A stretch of DNA of 64,000 nucleotides. Source: Alistipes putredinis DSM 17216. Lineage in GTDB: Bacteria; Bacteroidota; Bacteroidia; Bacteroidales; Rikenellaceae. Made by a program: the position numbers and the translations under genes. The notes below the pieces were generated by a model. That model made no database searches and was not told the origin of the DNA. It saw nothing but the letters and a program-made list of their open reading frames with translations. The DNA lies in the NCBI RefSeq assembly GCF_000154465.1, contig NZ_DS499577.1, positions 1,133,642 to 1,197,641 of the forward strand. The letters run 5' to 3'. Below, piece after piece: positions 52,673-61,700 of this stretch. Each line of letters starts with the position of its first letter. Position 1 is the first letter of the stretch.

Positions 52673-54934
52673 CTATTCGGGTATTACTTGCCAAGCCTGC
52701 TGTCCGTTGTAGGTCGTTTCTACCGACTTGTAGCCCGGAGCGACAAACGTATCGTCCGCTTCGCCCGTGTTGTCGCCCGTTGCGGGGTTGTAGTTAATGA
52801 AGATTCCTCCGTAAATTTCAACCGTGGCACGGCCGGCTTTCCGGTCGGCATCCTGAATGTTGATGACCGGATACCAACCGTTGATGGGATTGCCCTTCGT
52901 TTCGAATACACCGCCATAAATCTTCAGGTGAGCTTTTTGAGAGGGGCGTGCCGTTGCTACCAAAATACACGAGTTGGCAATTCCGGAAGCATCCGTACCG
53001 ACGGTGAAGTATCCGTCCTTGATCGTCGTAGTGCCCTCCGCAATACGGATCGCTGCATTGGTCCCTTTGCTGCCGCTGCTGCCGTCAACGGTAATGGTGC
53101 CGTCGATAACCAGATCGGGGCAACCGCTATAGATGCCTGCAACGTTTGTGGCTGTACTGTTTTTCGGTCCGACGATGAAGCCTTTTCCGCTAATAACCAT
53201 CTTTTTGCACGATTTGCTCACTTGGATGCACTGTTGCAATTCGGAGCCTTCCTGCGCTGTCAATACCGCACCCTCTTTCAGAGACAAGGTGGCGGAAGCG
53301 ACCGAGGAGATATAGGGAGAATCATCGATAGTCATACTGCGCGAAACGATGGCGATATCGCCGCTTTTCAAGGCTGATTCCAGATCCGCAGGCGCTGCTA
53401 CCTCCGTACCCTTCACCACCGTGTAAGTTCCGTTAGGAGCCGGTTCGGCAGAGGTCTTGATCGCCGTGTAGCCCTCCGCAACGAAGTTTTTCACCGGATT
53501 TTCCGTCATCGAACTCGACGGATCGTAATTGATGAACGTACCGCCGTATACGTTGATGGCGGCACCCGAGCCGTCTTTCAGGTTCAGCACCCAATAACCG
53601 CGGTTGTTGGCGCTCTTCGACTCGAACGTACCGCCGTAGATGTTGATAACGGCCTGCTGATCCGCGTAGATAAGGTCGAGCTGTGCATTATGGTCATTAT
53701 AGTCCTGATCGTTGACAAAATTACCGCCGTAGATGTTCACCTTCGCATCGCCGTAAGCATATACGGCCATGCGGTAGCCGTCTTCGTTGGGCTTGGTTCC
53801 GATAGCCTTAATGTTGCCGTCGCCTTTGATATTCAGGGTAGCGCCGCCTTTCACTTCGAATACGGTGGTGTTGCCATAGCGTGGATCTGTATCAGGAAGC
53901 GAGGTCGTGTTGATGATGTCCTTGCCGTTCAGGTCGATCTCGACTGTCTTGCCGGTTTCCACGACCAGCGGGGCTTCGACCGTCACGTCTTCCGACAGGG
54001 TGACGCTGCCGCCGTTGGCGAACGCTGCATGCAGTTCCTCCGCCGTGGTGACAACTGTGATGTCGGGTTTGTAGAAATTCGGATCGATCTCGACGGTGAT
54101 ATCGCCTTGCTTGGTCAGCAGATTACCCGATACCATGGTGCGGTAGTTGCGGCGGATGGGAATGCTCTTGAAATCGCTGTTGGCCGAGATCTCTTTACCT
54201 GCTGCATCGAGGAACGTCATCTTGAAGTCGGCCAGCGTAGCCTGTTCGACAGGCGCCCAGATGTAGTCCACCGTCAGCTCGCCGGTGGCGTTGAGCACGT
54301 CGGCCGTGTATTCCACGGCAGCCTCGCCGCTTTCCTCGCCCGTCAGTGCGTTGAACGTGTTCGGAAGAGACGTGAAATTCACTTTCACCTTCGCGGGTTT
54401 CAGGTCGGCCGCGTTGTCGGGAATCGCCGCGAGGTCGAGCGTCTTCACGTTCAGCTGGCCGAAGGGACGGCGGAGCGTGAACGTCTCCGAGAAGGACTCG
54501 GTAACCGTGTAGTCTTTCTTGCAGAGGAAGAAGGCGTCGAACTTGTCGTCGTTGCCGGTGTAGTCTGCATCCGATCCCAGCGTGATTGCGCTCAGGTCAT
54601 CGGTCTCGTAGCCGGCCTCCGAGCAGTCGGCCCAGAATACGAAGTCATACTTCTGCTGAGCCACCAGCCGCAGGTTGAACGTTGCGGTGTTGCCCGTTAC
54701 CGTTGCGGTCTGCTGCTCCCCGTAGGGCTGGCCGTTCCGGTAGATCTGGAGCAAGCAGCGGTCGATCTGCGAGCCGTCGCCGAAATCCGCCGCTGCGGCA
54801 CGGGTCTGTACTCCTTGCGGAATAGAGACGGTAATCGTCTGAGAGGTCGCTCCTGCGGATGGAGAGACCTCGTCCTTCTGACATGCGGTCAGGGTCATCG
54901 CAAGGCCCGCCGCCAATAGGAATAATTTTCTCAT
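52673..54934 (-). CDS. Large surface lipoprotein, fimbrillin-like (DUF6562) N-domain with repeat-rich C-terminus
   Basis: A 753-residue lipoprotein (MTLTAC, Cys18). Residues of about 30-285 resemble DUF6562/fimbrillin modules, with VFWADCS, TLRRPFGQLNVKTLDLAAIP and the closing IPIRRNYRTMVSGNLLTKQG. Q-T-R-A at 43-46 matches a type V pilin processing site. Residues of about 300-750 contain recurring hydrophobic strands with an IYGGxF motif (NIYGGNFVND, NIYGGTFESK, NVYGGTFINY, KIYGGVFETK, EIYGGIFINY), as in a right-handed beta-helix. It is the last of three tandem paralogues. A G9 tract lies 19 bases before the ATG. It is probably a surface adhesin or pilus component. Confidence 0.75.
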   Translation of the reverse strand: MRKLFLLAAGLAMTLTACQKDEVSPSAGATSQTITVSIPQGVQTRAAAADFGDGSQIDRCLLQIYRNGQPYGEQQTATVTGNTATFNLRLVAQQKYDFVFWADCSEAGYETDDLSAITLGSDADYTGNDDKFDAFFLCKKDYTVTESFSETFTLRRPFGQLNVKTLDLAAIPDNAADLKPAKVKVNFTSLPNTFNALTGEESGEAAVEYTADVLNATGELTVDYIWAPVEQATLADFKMTFLDAAGKEISANSDFKSIPIRRNYRTMVSGNLLTKQGDITVEIDPNFYKPDITVVTTAEELHAAFANGGSVTLSEDVTVEAPLVVETGKTVEIDLNGKDIINTTSLPDTDPRYGNTTVFEVKGGATLNIKGDGNIKAIGTKPNEDGYRMAVYAYGDAKVNIYGGNFVNDQDYNDHNAQLDLIYADQQAVINIYGGTFESKSANNRGYWVLNLKDGSGAAINVYGGTFINYDPSSSMTENPVKNFVAEGYTAIKTSAEPAPNGTYTVVKGTEVAAPADLESALKSGDIAIVSRSMTIDDSPYISSVASATLSLKEGAVLTAQEGSELQQCIQVSKSCKKMVISGKGFIVGPKNSTATNVAGIYSGCPDLVIDGTITVDGSSGSKGTNAAIRIAEGTTTIKDGYFTVGTDASGIANSCILVATARPSQKAHLKIYGGVFETKGNPINGWYPVINIQDADRKAGRATVEIYGGIFINYNPATGDNTGEADDTFVAPGYKSVETTYNGQQAWQVIPE

Positions 54935-54953
54935 AACTGATTGGTTTTTAGAG

Positions 54954-54962
54954 CCCCCCCCC
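54954..54962 (-). repeat. G9 homopolymer tract in the leader of the 753-residue gene
   Basis: Nine consecutive C on the plus strand (G on the sense strand), 19 bases before the ATG at 54934. Homopolymers of this length are prone to slippage; a role in phase variation is inferred. Confidence 0.6.
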
Positions 54963-55006
54963 GAAGAAGCCCCGAAGAAGCCCCGGAGAAGCCCCGGAGA
55001 AGTTGA
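54963..55006. repeat. 11-bp tandem repeat, four units
   Basis: GAAGAAGCCCC occurs at 54963 and 54974, then as GGAGAAGCCCC at 54985 and partly at 54996. It directly abuts the G9 tract and is present only as one unit in the equivalent spacer near 57680. Confidence 0.85.
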
Positions 55007-55064
55007 AACTCAGTGGTTTGTAAAAAAATGTTATTAATAGAACTCGTTTCGTGTTCCTTTGTAC

Positions 55065-55090
55065 CCGCAGGAGCGGTCAGGCTCCTGCGG
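55065..55090. terminator. Conserved hairpin in the spacer between adhesin genes
   Basis: CCGCAGGAGC pairs perfectly with GCTCCTGCGG around GGTCAG. The same hairpin occurs at 57760-57785. Neither has a T-run on the minus strand, so it may be a weak terminator, an attenuator or an mRNA processing/stability element. Confidence 0.55.
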
Positions 55091-55152
55091 ATTGTTTATG
55101 TTTTATCGAAAGGCGTTCCGACACCTTTCGTTCGTTTTATATCTGAGATCAG

Positions 55153-57642
55153 CTATCGGGTGGCAGGGACAACAGCCCATTTCAAATTGTCGCCGTCTGT
55201 TATTGCTTGCCATTGATATCCGGCAGCCGGAGCATAAACGGTATTGGTTACGTGATTGTAAGCCTTGCCGCTGAATTTGCCGCCTTTGAGAATCACACTT
55301 CCGCTCGGCCGTCCGGTGTCATTGTCGCCTGATACGACCGCACTGGTACCTTCGATCTGCAATCCCGTCCTGACGTTGGGAGCGGAAAATTCTCCGCCCG
55401 TGATCGTGACTTCGGCGCTGCTGCTTACATATAGCGCGTAAAAGGCATCCTGCTGTCCAGAGGTATTGACCGTATAGAACTTGCCGCTGCGAATCTCGGC
55501 CTTGGCATTCTCTTCGATTGAAACAGCGCCCTGAATACCCTTGACCTCGCAATTCTCGATCAATACCTCGGAGCCGAACAGACGCATCGCGTATGCCCAG
55601 TGCTGTTTATTATCCAAATTCGAAGAAGTGGACTCGAAAAAGCTGTCAATCAAGGTAACAGTCGCGGTATTCGCACCGTTACGCCCCATACCGCAGAGGG
55701 TGAACTCACCTGAGATAACCCGGGCATTTCGGATAGTTACGTTCGCATCGTTCCAATAGGCGATCGCTGCAGTGTTGTAGGAACTTCCGTGCCAATGGTA
55801 TTCGGGGTCGTTGATTAGTGTGACACCGTCGATCAGCAGATCGCCTCCCGTAACATGAATCAACGATTTATGTTCGTGTACATCGGAAGCAGCGGCAACT
55901 ACGGCCGTAGAAGCTGCCGCACTGTTGTCGAGCGTACCTTTGCCGGTCAGCGTAAGACCCTTTTCGGCAGTCAGGAAATTCGCACTGCCAAGCTGGAGGG
56001 TCACACCTTCCTTGATGTCGATGGTCTTATGCTCTTCGAAAGTAAGTTCTTCGGAGCTCTTCGCCGCAAGGTCGATATCGGAAGCAACCTCGATATTGGC
56101 TATTTCGGGATCTGCCAAAGCTCCGATCAGTTCATCCGCATTATCCACTTTTGCATTTTTAACAACCTGGAACGTGCCGTTCGGCGCTGGGGTCTCTGCA
56201 ATTTTGACTGCTTTGTAACCCTCGTCCACAAAGTTTGTACCGGCTCCTTCGGCCGCATTGTCGGCGGGATTGAAATTCTCGAAAGTACCGCCCGTCACTA
56301 CGATGGATGCCTTGCCAGCCTGACGGTTGGAGTCATAACAATTGAGCAGGAAGCGGTAGGGGTCTCCCTCCGTCTCGGTCTGGACAATGCTAAACGTACC
56401 GCCTTTGATTTCGGCCTTGCCTTCGTGTACATAAACCGCCGAAATATTTCCGACGAAAGTACCGTCTTCGATGATCAGGGTTCCTCCATACTGCACGTCG
56501 CACGCGTAGCAATCGTTATCCTTGGCCTTTACCGTACCGTTCTTGATGGTAAGTGTTCCTCCGCGAACGGAGAACAGCGACCAATCGTTTCCTGCCCACA
56601 CATCAGTTTCGTTCGTAATCGTATGCCCATTCAGATCGATCTCGACCGTCTTGCCGTTTTCCACAACCAGAGGCTCCTTGACCGTCATATTGTCCGACAG
56701 GGTGACGCTGCCGCCGTTGGCCAGTGCGGCACGCAGTTCGGGATAGTCGTTGATGTCGGGCTTGTAGAACTCCGGATCAATCGTCACGTTGAACGTACCC
56801 TGTTTGGTCAGCAGGTTACCGGATACGTTGGTGCGGTAGTTGCGGCGGATCGGAATATTCTTGAAGTCGCCGTTGGTCGAAATTTCAGTCGTGCCGTTGA
56901 GGAACGTCATCGAAAAATCGGCCAGCGTAGCCTCCTCGACGGGGGCCCAGATATAGTCGACCGTCAGATCGCCATCGGCGCTGAGTACGTCGGCGGTATA
57001 TTCCACCGCAGCTGTCGCCGCGCCGATCTCGCCTTTTTTGGCGTTGAACGAAGTCGGAACGGCCGTGAAAGCCACTTTCACTTTCGTTGGCTTTAACGTG
57101 GGATCGGGAATCGCAGCCATGTCAAGCGTTTTGACGTTCAACTGACCGAAAGGACGACGCAAGGTAATGTTTTCCGAAAAAGCTCCCTTTACCTGGTAGT
57201 CGAGCAATGCGCCGGTAAAGGCATCGAATTCGTCATTGTTACCCGCATAGTTGCCTTTCACCGTGATATTGGTCAAATCGTCCGTATTATAATGATCTCC
57301 GGTCGAGCAGTCGGCCCAGAATACGAAGTCATAAGTCTGCTGGGCCACCAACCGTAGGTTGAATGTTGCGGTCAGTTTACCATCGGCGCCTTTCTGCACG
57401 GTGGCGGACTGTTGTTCGCCATACTTCGCCGGAGTCGTCCCCGAATGGTAGATCTGGAGCAGGCAACGGTCGATTTTCGCCCCGTTGCCGAAGTCTGCCG
57501 CCGTGGCACGGGTCTGCATCCCTTGCGGGATGGTAACGGTAATGGTCTGGGAGGTGGCTCCGTCGGAAACGAGCCCTTCATCCTTCTGACACGCGGTAAG
57601 GGTCATCGCAAGGCCCACCGCCAATAGGAATAATTTTCTCAT
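55153..57642 (-). CDS. Large surface lipoprotein, paralogue with fimbrillin-like N-domain
   Basis: An 829-residue lipoprotein (MTLTAC, Cys18) very similar in its first 300 residues to its 753-residue neighbour: QTRA at 43-46, VFWADCS, TLRRPFGQLNVKTLDMAAIP, IPIRRNYRTNVSGNLLTKQG. The C-terminal part (about 310-829) has parallel beta-helix-like repeats (KNGTVKAKDNDCYACDV, IRNARVISGEFTLCGMG, IENCEVKGIQGAVSIEENAK) but a different sequence from the paralogue. A G9 tract lies 24 bases before the ATG. The spacer behind it copies the one behind the 1013-residue gene, showing tandem duplication. Confidence 0.75.
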   Translation of the reverse strand: MRKLFLLAVGLAMTLTACQKDEGLVSDGATSQTITVTIPQGMQTRATAADFGNGAKIDRCLLQIYHSGTTPAKYGEQQSATVQKGADGKLTATFNLRLVAQQTYDFVFWADCSTGDHYNTDDLTNITVKGNYAGNNDEFDAFTGALLDYQVKGAFSENITLRRPFGQLNVKTLDMAAIPDPTLKPTKVKVAFTAVPTSFNAKKGEIGAATAAVEYTADVLSADGDLTVDYIWAPVEEATLADFSMTFLNGTTEISTNGDFKNIPIRRNYRTNVSGNLLTKQGTFNVTIDPEFYKPDINDYPELRAALANGGSVTLSDNMTVKEPLVVENGKTVEIDLNGHTITNETDVWAGNDWSLFSVRGGTLTIKNGTVKAKDNDCYACDVQYGGTLIIEDGTFVGNISAVYVHEGKAEIKGGTFSIVQTETEGDPYRFLLNCYDSNRQAGKASIVVTGGTFENFNPADNAAEGAGTNFVDEGYKAVKIAETPAPNGTFQVVKNAKVDNADELIGALADPEIANIEVASDIDLAAKSSEELTFEEHKTIDIKEGVTLQLGSANFLTAEKGLTLTGKGTLDNSAAASTAVVAAASDVHEHKSLIHVTGGDLLIDGVTLINDPEYHWHGSSYNTAAIAYWNDANVTIRNARVISGEFTLCGMGRNGANTATVTLIDSFFESTSSNLDNKQHWAYAMRLFGSEVLIENCEVKGIQGAVSIEENAKAEIRSGKFYTVNTSGQQDAFYALYVSSSAEVTITGGEFSAPNVRTGLQIEGTSAVVSGDNDTGRPSGSVILKGGKFSGKAYNHVTNTVYAPAAGYQWQAITDGDNLKWAVVPATR

Positions 57643-57666
57643 AACTAATTGGTTTTTAAGGAATTA

Positions 57667-57675
57667 CCCCCCCCC
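57667..57675 (-). repeat. G9 homopolymer tract in the leader of the 829-residue gene
   Basis: Nine consecutive C on the plus strand, 24 bases before the ATG at 57642, next to a CCTCGAGG palindrome. This is the same arrangement as before the 753-residue gene. Confidence 0.6.
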
Positions 57676-57759
57676 TCGAGGAGGTCCCGAAGAAGTTGTA
57701 ACTCAGCGGTTTGTAAAAAAATGTTATTAAAAGAACTTGCTTCGTCTTTGCCTTTGTAC

Positions 57760-57785
57760 CCGCAGGAGCGGTCAGGCTCCTGCGG
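57760..57785. terminator. Conserved hairpin, second copy
   Basis: CCGCAGGAGC/GCTCCTGCGG with loop GGTCAG, identical to the copy at 55065-55090, 11 bases after the stop of the 1013-residue gene. Confidence 0.55.
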
Positions 57786-57795
57786 ATTGAAAGTG

Positions 57796-60700
57796 TTATT
57801 GAGCCACCACCTCGTAGTTGTAGGTGATGCCGTCTACTGTCTGTACATTGTCCTTATAAACGTATCCGTCGGCTGCGGCAGTCTGGTTATCCTCGAAATA
57901 ACCGCCCTGAATTGCTACCGTACCATCGGCGATATACACGTCTTTCATGCCCGGGTAACCGGAGAAATACCCGCCTGTAATCGTGGTCTTACCATTTTGA
58001 TTGTAGAGTGCGTAATATTTGCAGTCGTTCAGAATCGTACCGCCGGATATCGTCACGTTGGCTCCTCCGATTGACTGGATGGCTTCGATCCGACCCCCCT
58101 TGACAGTCAGCTTGGTACCACCGCCAGCTGCCATCAGCGCATAACCCGTCGGAGAGTTCCGGTTAATGACGTTACCGTTCTCGATGGTCATATCGGCGCT
58201 GCCGGTATTCATCAGCGTAAAGCCGGGACCGTCGAACGTTCCGTTCTTGATGTTGCAGATACCTTGGTTATAAATGACGACACCGTTGGCGTCCGTAGCT
58301 TTCGTAGCGGTGAAAGTTCCTCCTTCGACAGTCAGTGTAGCTCCCTGTTCGTTCATGAAAATATAATCGCTGGCAGTCATCTTTCCAATACCTTTGACGG
58401 TAAGCTCTTTCTTGTTGACGATCTGTTGTTTGCCGACAGTCAGAGTAACAGCTCTTTTAAAGTCGATGACGGTAGGTTTCTCGATTGGAATCTCGCCACT
58501 CGTTTCCGGAATTTTCGTCAAATCATAATGATACCATACATTGACGTTACCACCGTCTTTCAAGAGGGCAACGAAGCGTTTCAATTCGGTCCAGCGATCC
58601 TTAACAACGCCATCCACGATCAATTTAGCCGTGCTTATGTATCCGGCAGTGAAATTGGAAGCCCGCCAGCCCATATATTCATCGGTGAAATAGCCGGTTG
58701 CTACTCCGTCTGCCTGTTTATCCACCTTGTTGTTGCGGAGTTCCACGGTGTACTTGTCGTAAGTGTCGGCTTTTTTCGACACATTTACCATATTGCCGAT
58801 AAATGCGTGGGAGAAACTTTGCTCCATAGCATAGAACAAATCGCCGTCGCTATAGGAATCCGCATCCTGACCTTTGTAAGTATTGTTGAGAGTAATGCCG
58901 CTGACCGAGCAGCCCTCAATAAGCACGTTGCGCTCGAAAGTCTGGAAATAACCGATAAGGCCGGCAGCTTGCGAACAGTAGGTGAACGTTTCGGGATTAA
59001 ATACGTCGATAGAGCAAGCGGTTACCGAGCAGTTGCGGACCGTGACATCTTTCGAGCTTGTGCTGACGAAACCGATCAGGCCGCCGATTTTCTGAACGCT
59101 CTTAATGGCCGTATTCTTCATATGGCAGTTTTCCACCGTACCGTAGTCCATGCGGCCGACCAATGTACCGCCGCGATAGCAGGTCACTTCGGCGCCGTCG
59201 ATCGTGAGGTCTTTCACGTTGCCCTGAAGCACATAGAAGAAACCTCCGTAGTAAGTGCCTTTACCATTAGGTTGACCTGTGGCGTTGTCAACGTAGAGGT
59301 TCTTGATCGTATGGCCGGCGCCGTCGAATTCCACGAAGCCTTTGCCTTCCGTATCGATCGGAGTCCAAGGGTTATCGGCAGAGCCTTTAAGGTCGATATC
59401 GGCCGTCAGCACGATTCGGGCACACTTGCCTTGGGCAATCAGCTCGATCGCTTTTTTCAGCGTAGCGACATCGCCTGTAGCATAAGTCGTAACAGTACCG
59501 GCTCCTTTCCCGAATGTAATTTCCGTAACCGTACCGTAGATCTCCACATTGCCTTTCACCACGTTCAGTTTTCCTACGGTAACGCCCTCGGGGACAATCA
59601 GGGTGTTGCCGGCAGTTGTGGCTTCGACAGCGGTATAGCTCGTGCCGTTCAGCGTGACAGTCGATTCCGGAAGATTGATGATAAGTTTATTCGTAGTGGG
59701 CACTGTAATATTGACGGCCTCGGGAGCCTGGCCGTTCTGTTCGGTGGTGTAGGCGAGAGTCACCTGCTGGTCGGTCTCAGGCAGCGTAATGGAGATCTCC
59801 TTGGCAGCCTGCTCGGCAGTCAGGGTGTGCGGAATCTCGATGGTCGCCGCAGTCGTTGGAGCGGTCGTTACGGTAATATCCGTAGCGCCGTTTTCGATTG
59901 CCTGAGCTACCTCACTGACGCTTTCTACTTCCGCAATCACTTTATCAATGGGACTGTTTGCATCGAAATTCGGATCGATCGTCACGCTGATCGAGCCTTT
60001 CTTGGTCAGCAGGTTGCCCGACACATTGGTGCGGTAGTTGCGTCGGATGGGAATGTTGGTGAAAGCGTCGTTCGTGCAGATCGCCGTTCCGTTATTGAGG
60101 AACGTCATCGTGAAGTCGGAAAGCGCGGCCTCGGATTCCGTGGCCCAGAGGAAGTCCATCGAGATCGTACCGTCGGCCTTGGCCAACTCACCTGCCGTAT
60201 AGGTCACGTCGGCCGATCCGCTCACTTCGCCCGTCAGGGCGTTGAACGTCGTGGGCAGTCCCTTGAAAGCGACACTGTAGCCCGTGGGCTTCAGCGCCTC
60301 GTCTTTGATTTCGTTCAGGTCGTTGGTCTTTACCACCAGCAGACCGAAAGGACGCTTCAGGGTTACCGGTTTCGTGAAAGAACCGGTAACTTTGAAACTC
60401 TCTTTGGCGAAAAACGCGTCGCGCTCGTCGCTGTTGCCCACGAACGGCCCGATTTCCGTGATCGACTTCAAATTCGCCGTATTGTAGACCTTGTCCGTAA
60501 AGTTGCCTTCGCTGCCCTCGGCGCAGTCGGCCCAGAAGACGAAGTCGTAGGTTTGCGACGATACGAGCCGCAGGTTATCGAACGTAACCGTCTTGCCGCT
60601 CACGCCCTTTTCGATGCGATCGTACAACTTGTCGCCGTGGTAGATTTCCAGAATACAGCGGTTGACCGAGGTGCCGGTGCCGAAAGCATCGGTCACGGCA

Positions 60701-60837
60701 CGGGTTTGTACTCCGCTCTGCGGAATCGTTACCGTAAACGAGGATGTCGTTGCTACGTCGGAAACGAGCCCTTCATCCTTCTGACACGCGGTAAGGGTCA
60801 TCGCAAGGCCCACCGCCAATAGGAATAATTTCTTCAT
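57796..60837 (-). CDS. Largest surface lipoprotein of the cluster, fimbrillin-like N-domain with GLUG-like repeats
   Basis: A 1013-residue lipoprotein (MTLTAC, Cys18). Its N-domain (about 30-300) is related to the two downstream paralogues: QTRA at 44-47, VFWADCA, TLKRPFGLLVVKTNDLNEI, IPIRRNYRTNVSGNLLTKKG. A Ser/Thr-rich beta region (310-450) follows, then GLUG-like repeats (GAGHTIKNLYVDNA, VKDLTIDGAEV, IGGLIGFVSTSSKDVTVRNC) and beta-helix strands to the end. Such architecture is common in extracellular adhesins. No G-tract precedes it; it starts 56 bases after the 264-residue gene. It is probably a tip or accessory adhesin. Confidence 0.75.
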   Translation of the reverse strand: MKKLFLLAVGLAMTLTACQKDEGLVSDVATTSSFTVTIPQSGVQTRAVTDAFGTGTSVNRCILEIYHGDKLYDRIEKGVSGKTVTFDNLRLVSSQTYDFVFWADCAEGSEGNFTDKVYNTANLKSITEIGPFVGNSDERDAFFAKESFKVTGSFTKPVTLKRPFGLLVVKTNDLNEIKDEALKPTGYSVAFKGLPTTFNALTGEVSGSADVTYTAGELAKADGTISMDFLWATESEAALSDFTMTFLNNGTAICTNDAFTNIPIRRNYRTNVSGNLLTKKGSISVTIDPNFDANSPIDKVIAEVESVSEVAQAIENGATDITVTTAPTTAATIEIPHTLTAEQAAKEISITLPETDQQVTLAYTTEQNGQAPEAVNITVPTTNKLIINLPESTVTLNGTSYTAVEATTAGNTLIVPEGVTVGKLNVVKGNVEIYGTVTEITFGKGAGTVTTYATGDVATLKKAIELIAQGKCARIVLTADIDLKGSADNPWTPIDTEGKGFVEFDGAGHTIKNLYVDNATGQPNGKGTYYGGFFYVLQGNVKDLTIDGAEVTCYRGGTLVGRMDYGTVENCHMKNTAIKSVQKIGGLIGFVSTSSKDVTVRNCSVTACSIDVFNPETFTYCSQAAGLIGYFQTFERNVLIEGCSVSGITLNNTYKGQDADSYSDGDLFYAMEQSFSHAFIGNMVNVSKKADTYDKYTVELRNNKVDKQADGVATGYFTDEYMGWRASNFTAGYISTAKLIVDGVVKDRWTELKRFVALLKDGGNVNVWYHYDLTKIPETSGEIPIEKPTVIDFKRAVTLTVGKQQIVNKKELTVKGIGKMTASDYIFMNEQGATLTVEGGTFTATKATDANGVVIYNQGICNIKNGTFDGPGFTLMNTGSADMTIENGNVINRNSPTGYALMAAGGGTKLTVKGGRIEAIQSIGGANVTISGGTILNDCKYYALYNQNGKTTITGGYFSGYPGMKDVYIADGTVAIQGGYFEDNQTAAADGYVYKDNVQTVDGITYNYEVVAQ

Positions 60838-60893
60838 AATATGTTGAATTTTATGGGTTTTCTTGTCTGTGGTAATTTATCATTCGTTATCTG

Positions 60894-61688
60894 TTATTCG
60901 AATGTGGCCGTTACGTGGGTCGTGTAGTTCTGCTGCAGTTGCAGCATGTCGAGTCCTTTGGTCACATTGCCCACCGTGATCGACAGGCCGATGGATTGCC
61001 CCGCATACGGCACGAAGAGGAAATCTTCGCCGACCGAGTTTGACCCGGCAGTCGTTGCCGGGAACGCGAGTGTCAGAGTTTGCGGAGCGGATGTCGTTTC
61101 TGTCAATACGTCGTATTGTGTCGGTACGTTCGTGTATGTAACCGACACCTCTTGCCCGCCCGTGCCGAATGCGGCCGTGTTCTGCATCGCCAACTTTGCC
61201 AGCGGGCGTTTCAACGTGGCCGATACGCCGTTGCCGCCGTTCCACTGTACACCGGGTAGGGCGAAAGCGAAAGCGTCGCGCCCACTGCCGGGCGTATAGG
61301 GCGTCCGGGTAAGCGACACTTGCCGCAGGTTGTCGGTCGTATAGGTTCCCTTGCCGTAATCGGCCCAGAAGAGGAAGTCGTACGTGCCGGGCACCAGTGC
61401 GATCTCAATGGCTGCTTCGTCAAGCGTTCCGTTTGCTATCTTATGTAGTACGCATCGGGGCTTGGTGTCATTTGTCCAGGCCTCGAAGGTATAGGTCAAT
61501 GTTTGTTCTGCAGCCGTCGCGCCGCGCGTCGCCGCCTTGGCTGCAGGCTCGTTCTTCAGCACGCTTTCCGAGTGCAGGTAGATCACACCGTTCACGGGCA
61601 TAGTCGGGGCGGGCGTGGGTTTCTCGTCCTTGCTGCAACCGGCAAAGACGGTCAGTGCGAATAATAATATGGTAACTATCTTTTTCAT
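60894..61688 (-). CDS. Fimbrillin-like lipoprotein, DUF6562-type
   Basis: A 264-residue lipoprotein (VFAGC, Cys18) with a single fimbrillin-like module. Shared features with the larger paralogues are a TRG processing-like site at 54-56, GTYDFLFWADYG, SATLKRPLAKLAMQNT, VSVTYTNVPTQYDVLT and FLFVPYAGQSIGLSI. It lacks the beta-helix extension, so it could be the stalk (major) subunit or an anchor. It lies 12 bases after the 347-residue gene in the same operon. Confidence 0.7.
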   Translation of the reverse strand: MKKIVTILLFALTVFAGCSKDEKPTPAPTMPVNGVIYLHSESVLKNEPAAKAATRGATAAEQTLTYTFEAWTNDTKPRCVLHKIANGTLDEAAIEIALVPGTYDFLFWADYGKGTYTTDNLRQVSLTRTPYTPGSGRDAFAFALPGVQWNGGNGVSATLKRPLAKLAMQNTAAFGTGGQEVSVTYTNVPTQYDVLTETTSAPQTLTLAFPATTAGSNSVGEDFLFVPYAGQSIGLSITVGNVTKGLDMLQLQQNYTTHVTATFE

Positions 61689-61700
61689 CCGGATGTCAGT

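Noticed and set aside
54963..55006. Possible CRISPR-like array
   Set aside because: The 11-bp units are directly joined without spacers and no cas gene is present; it is a simple tandem repeat.
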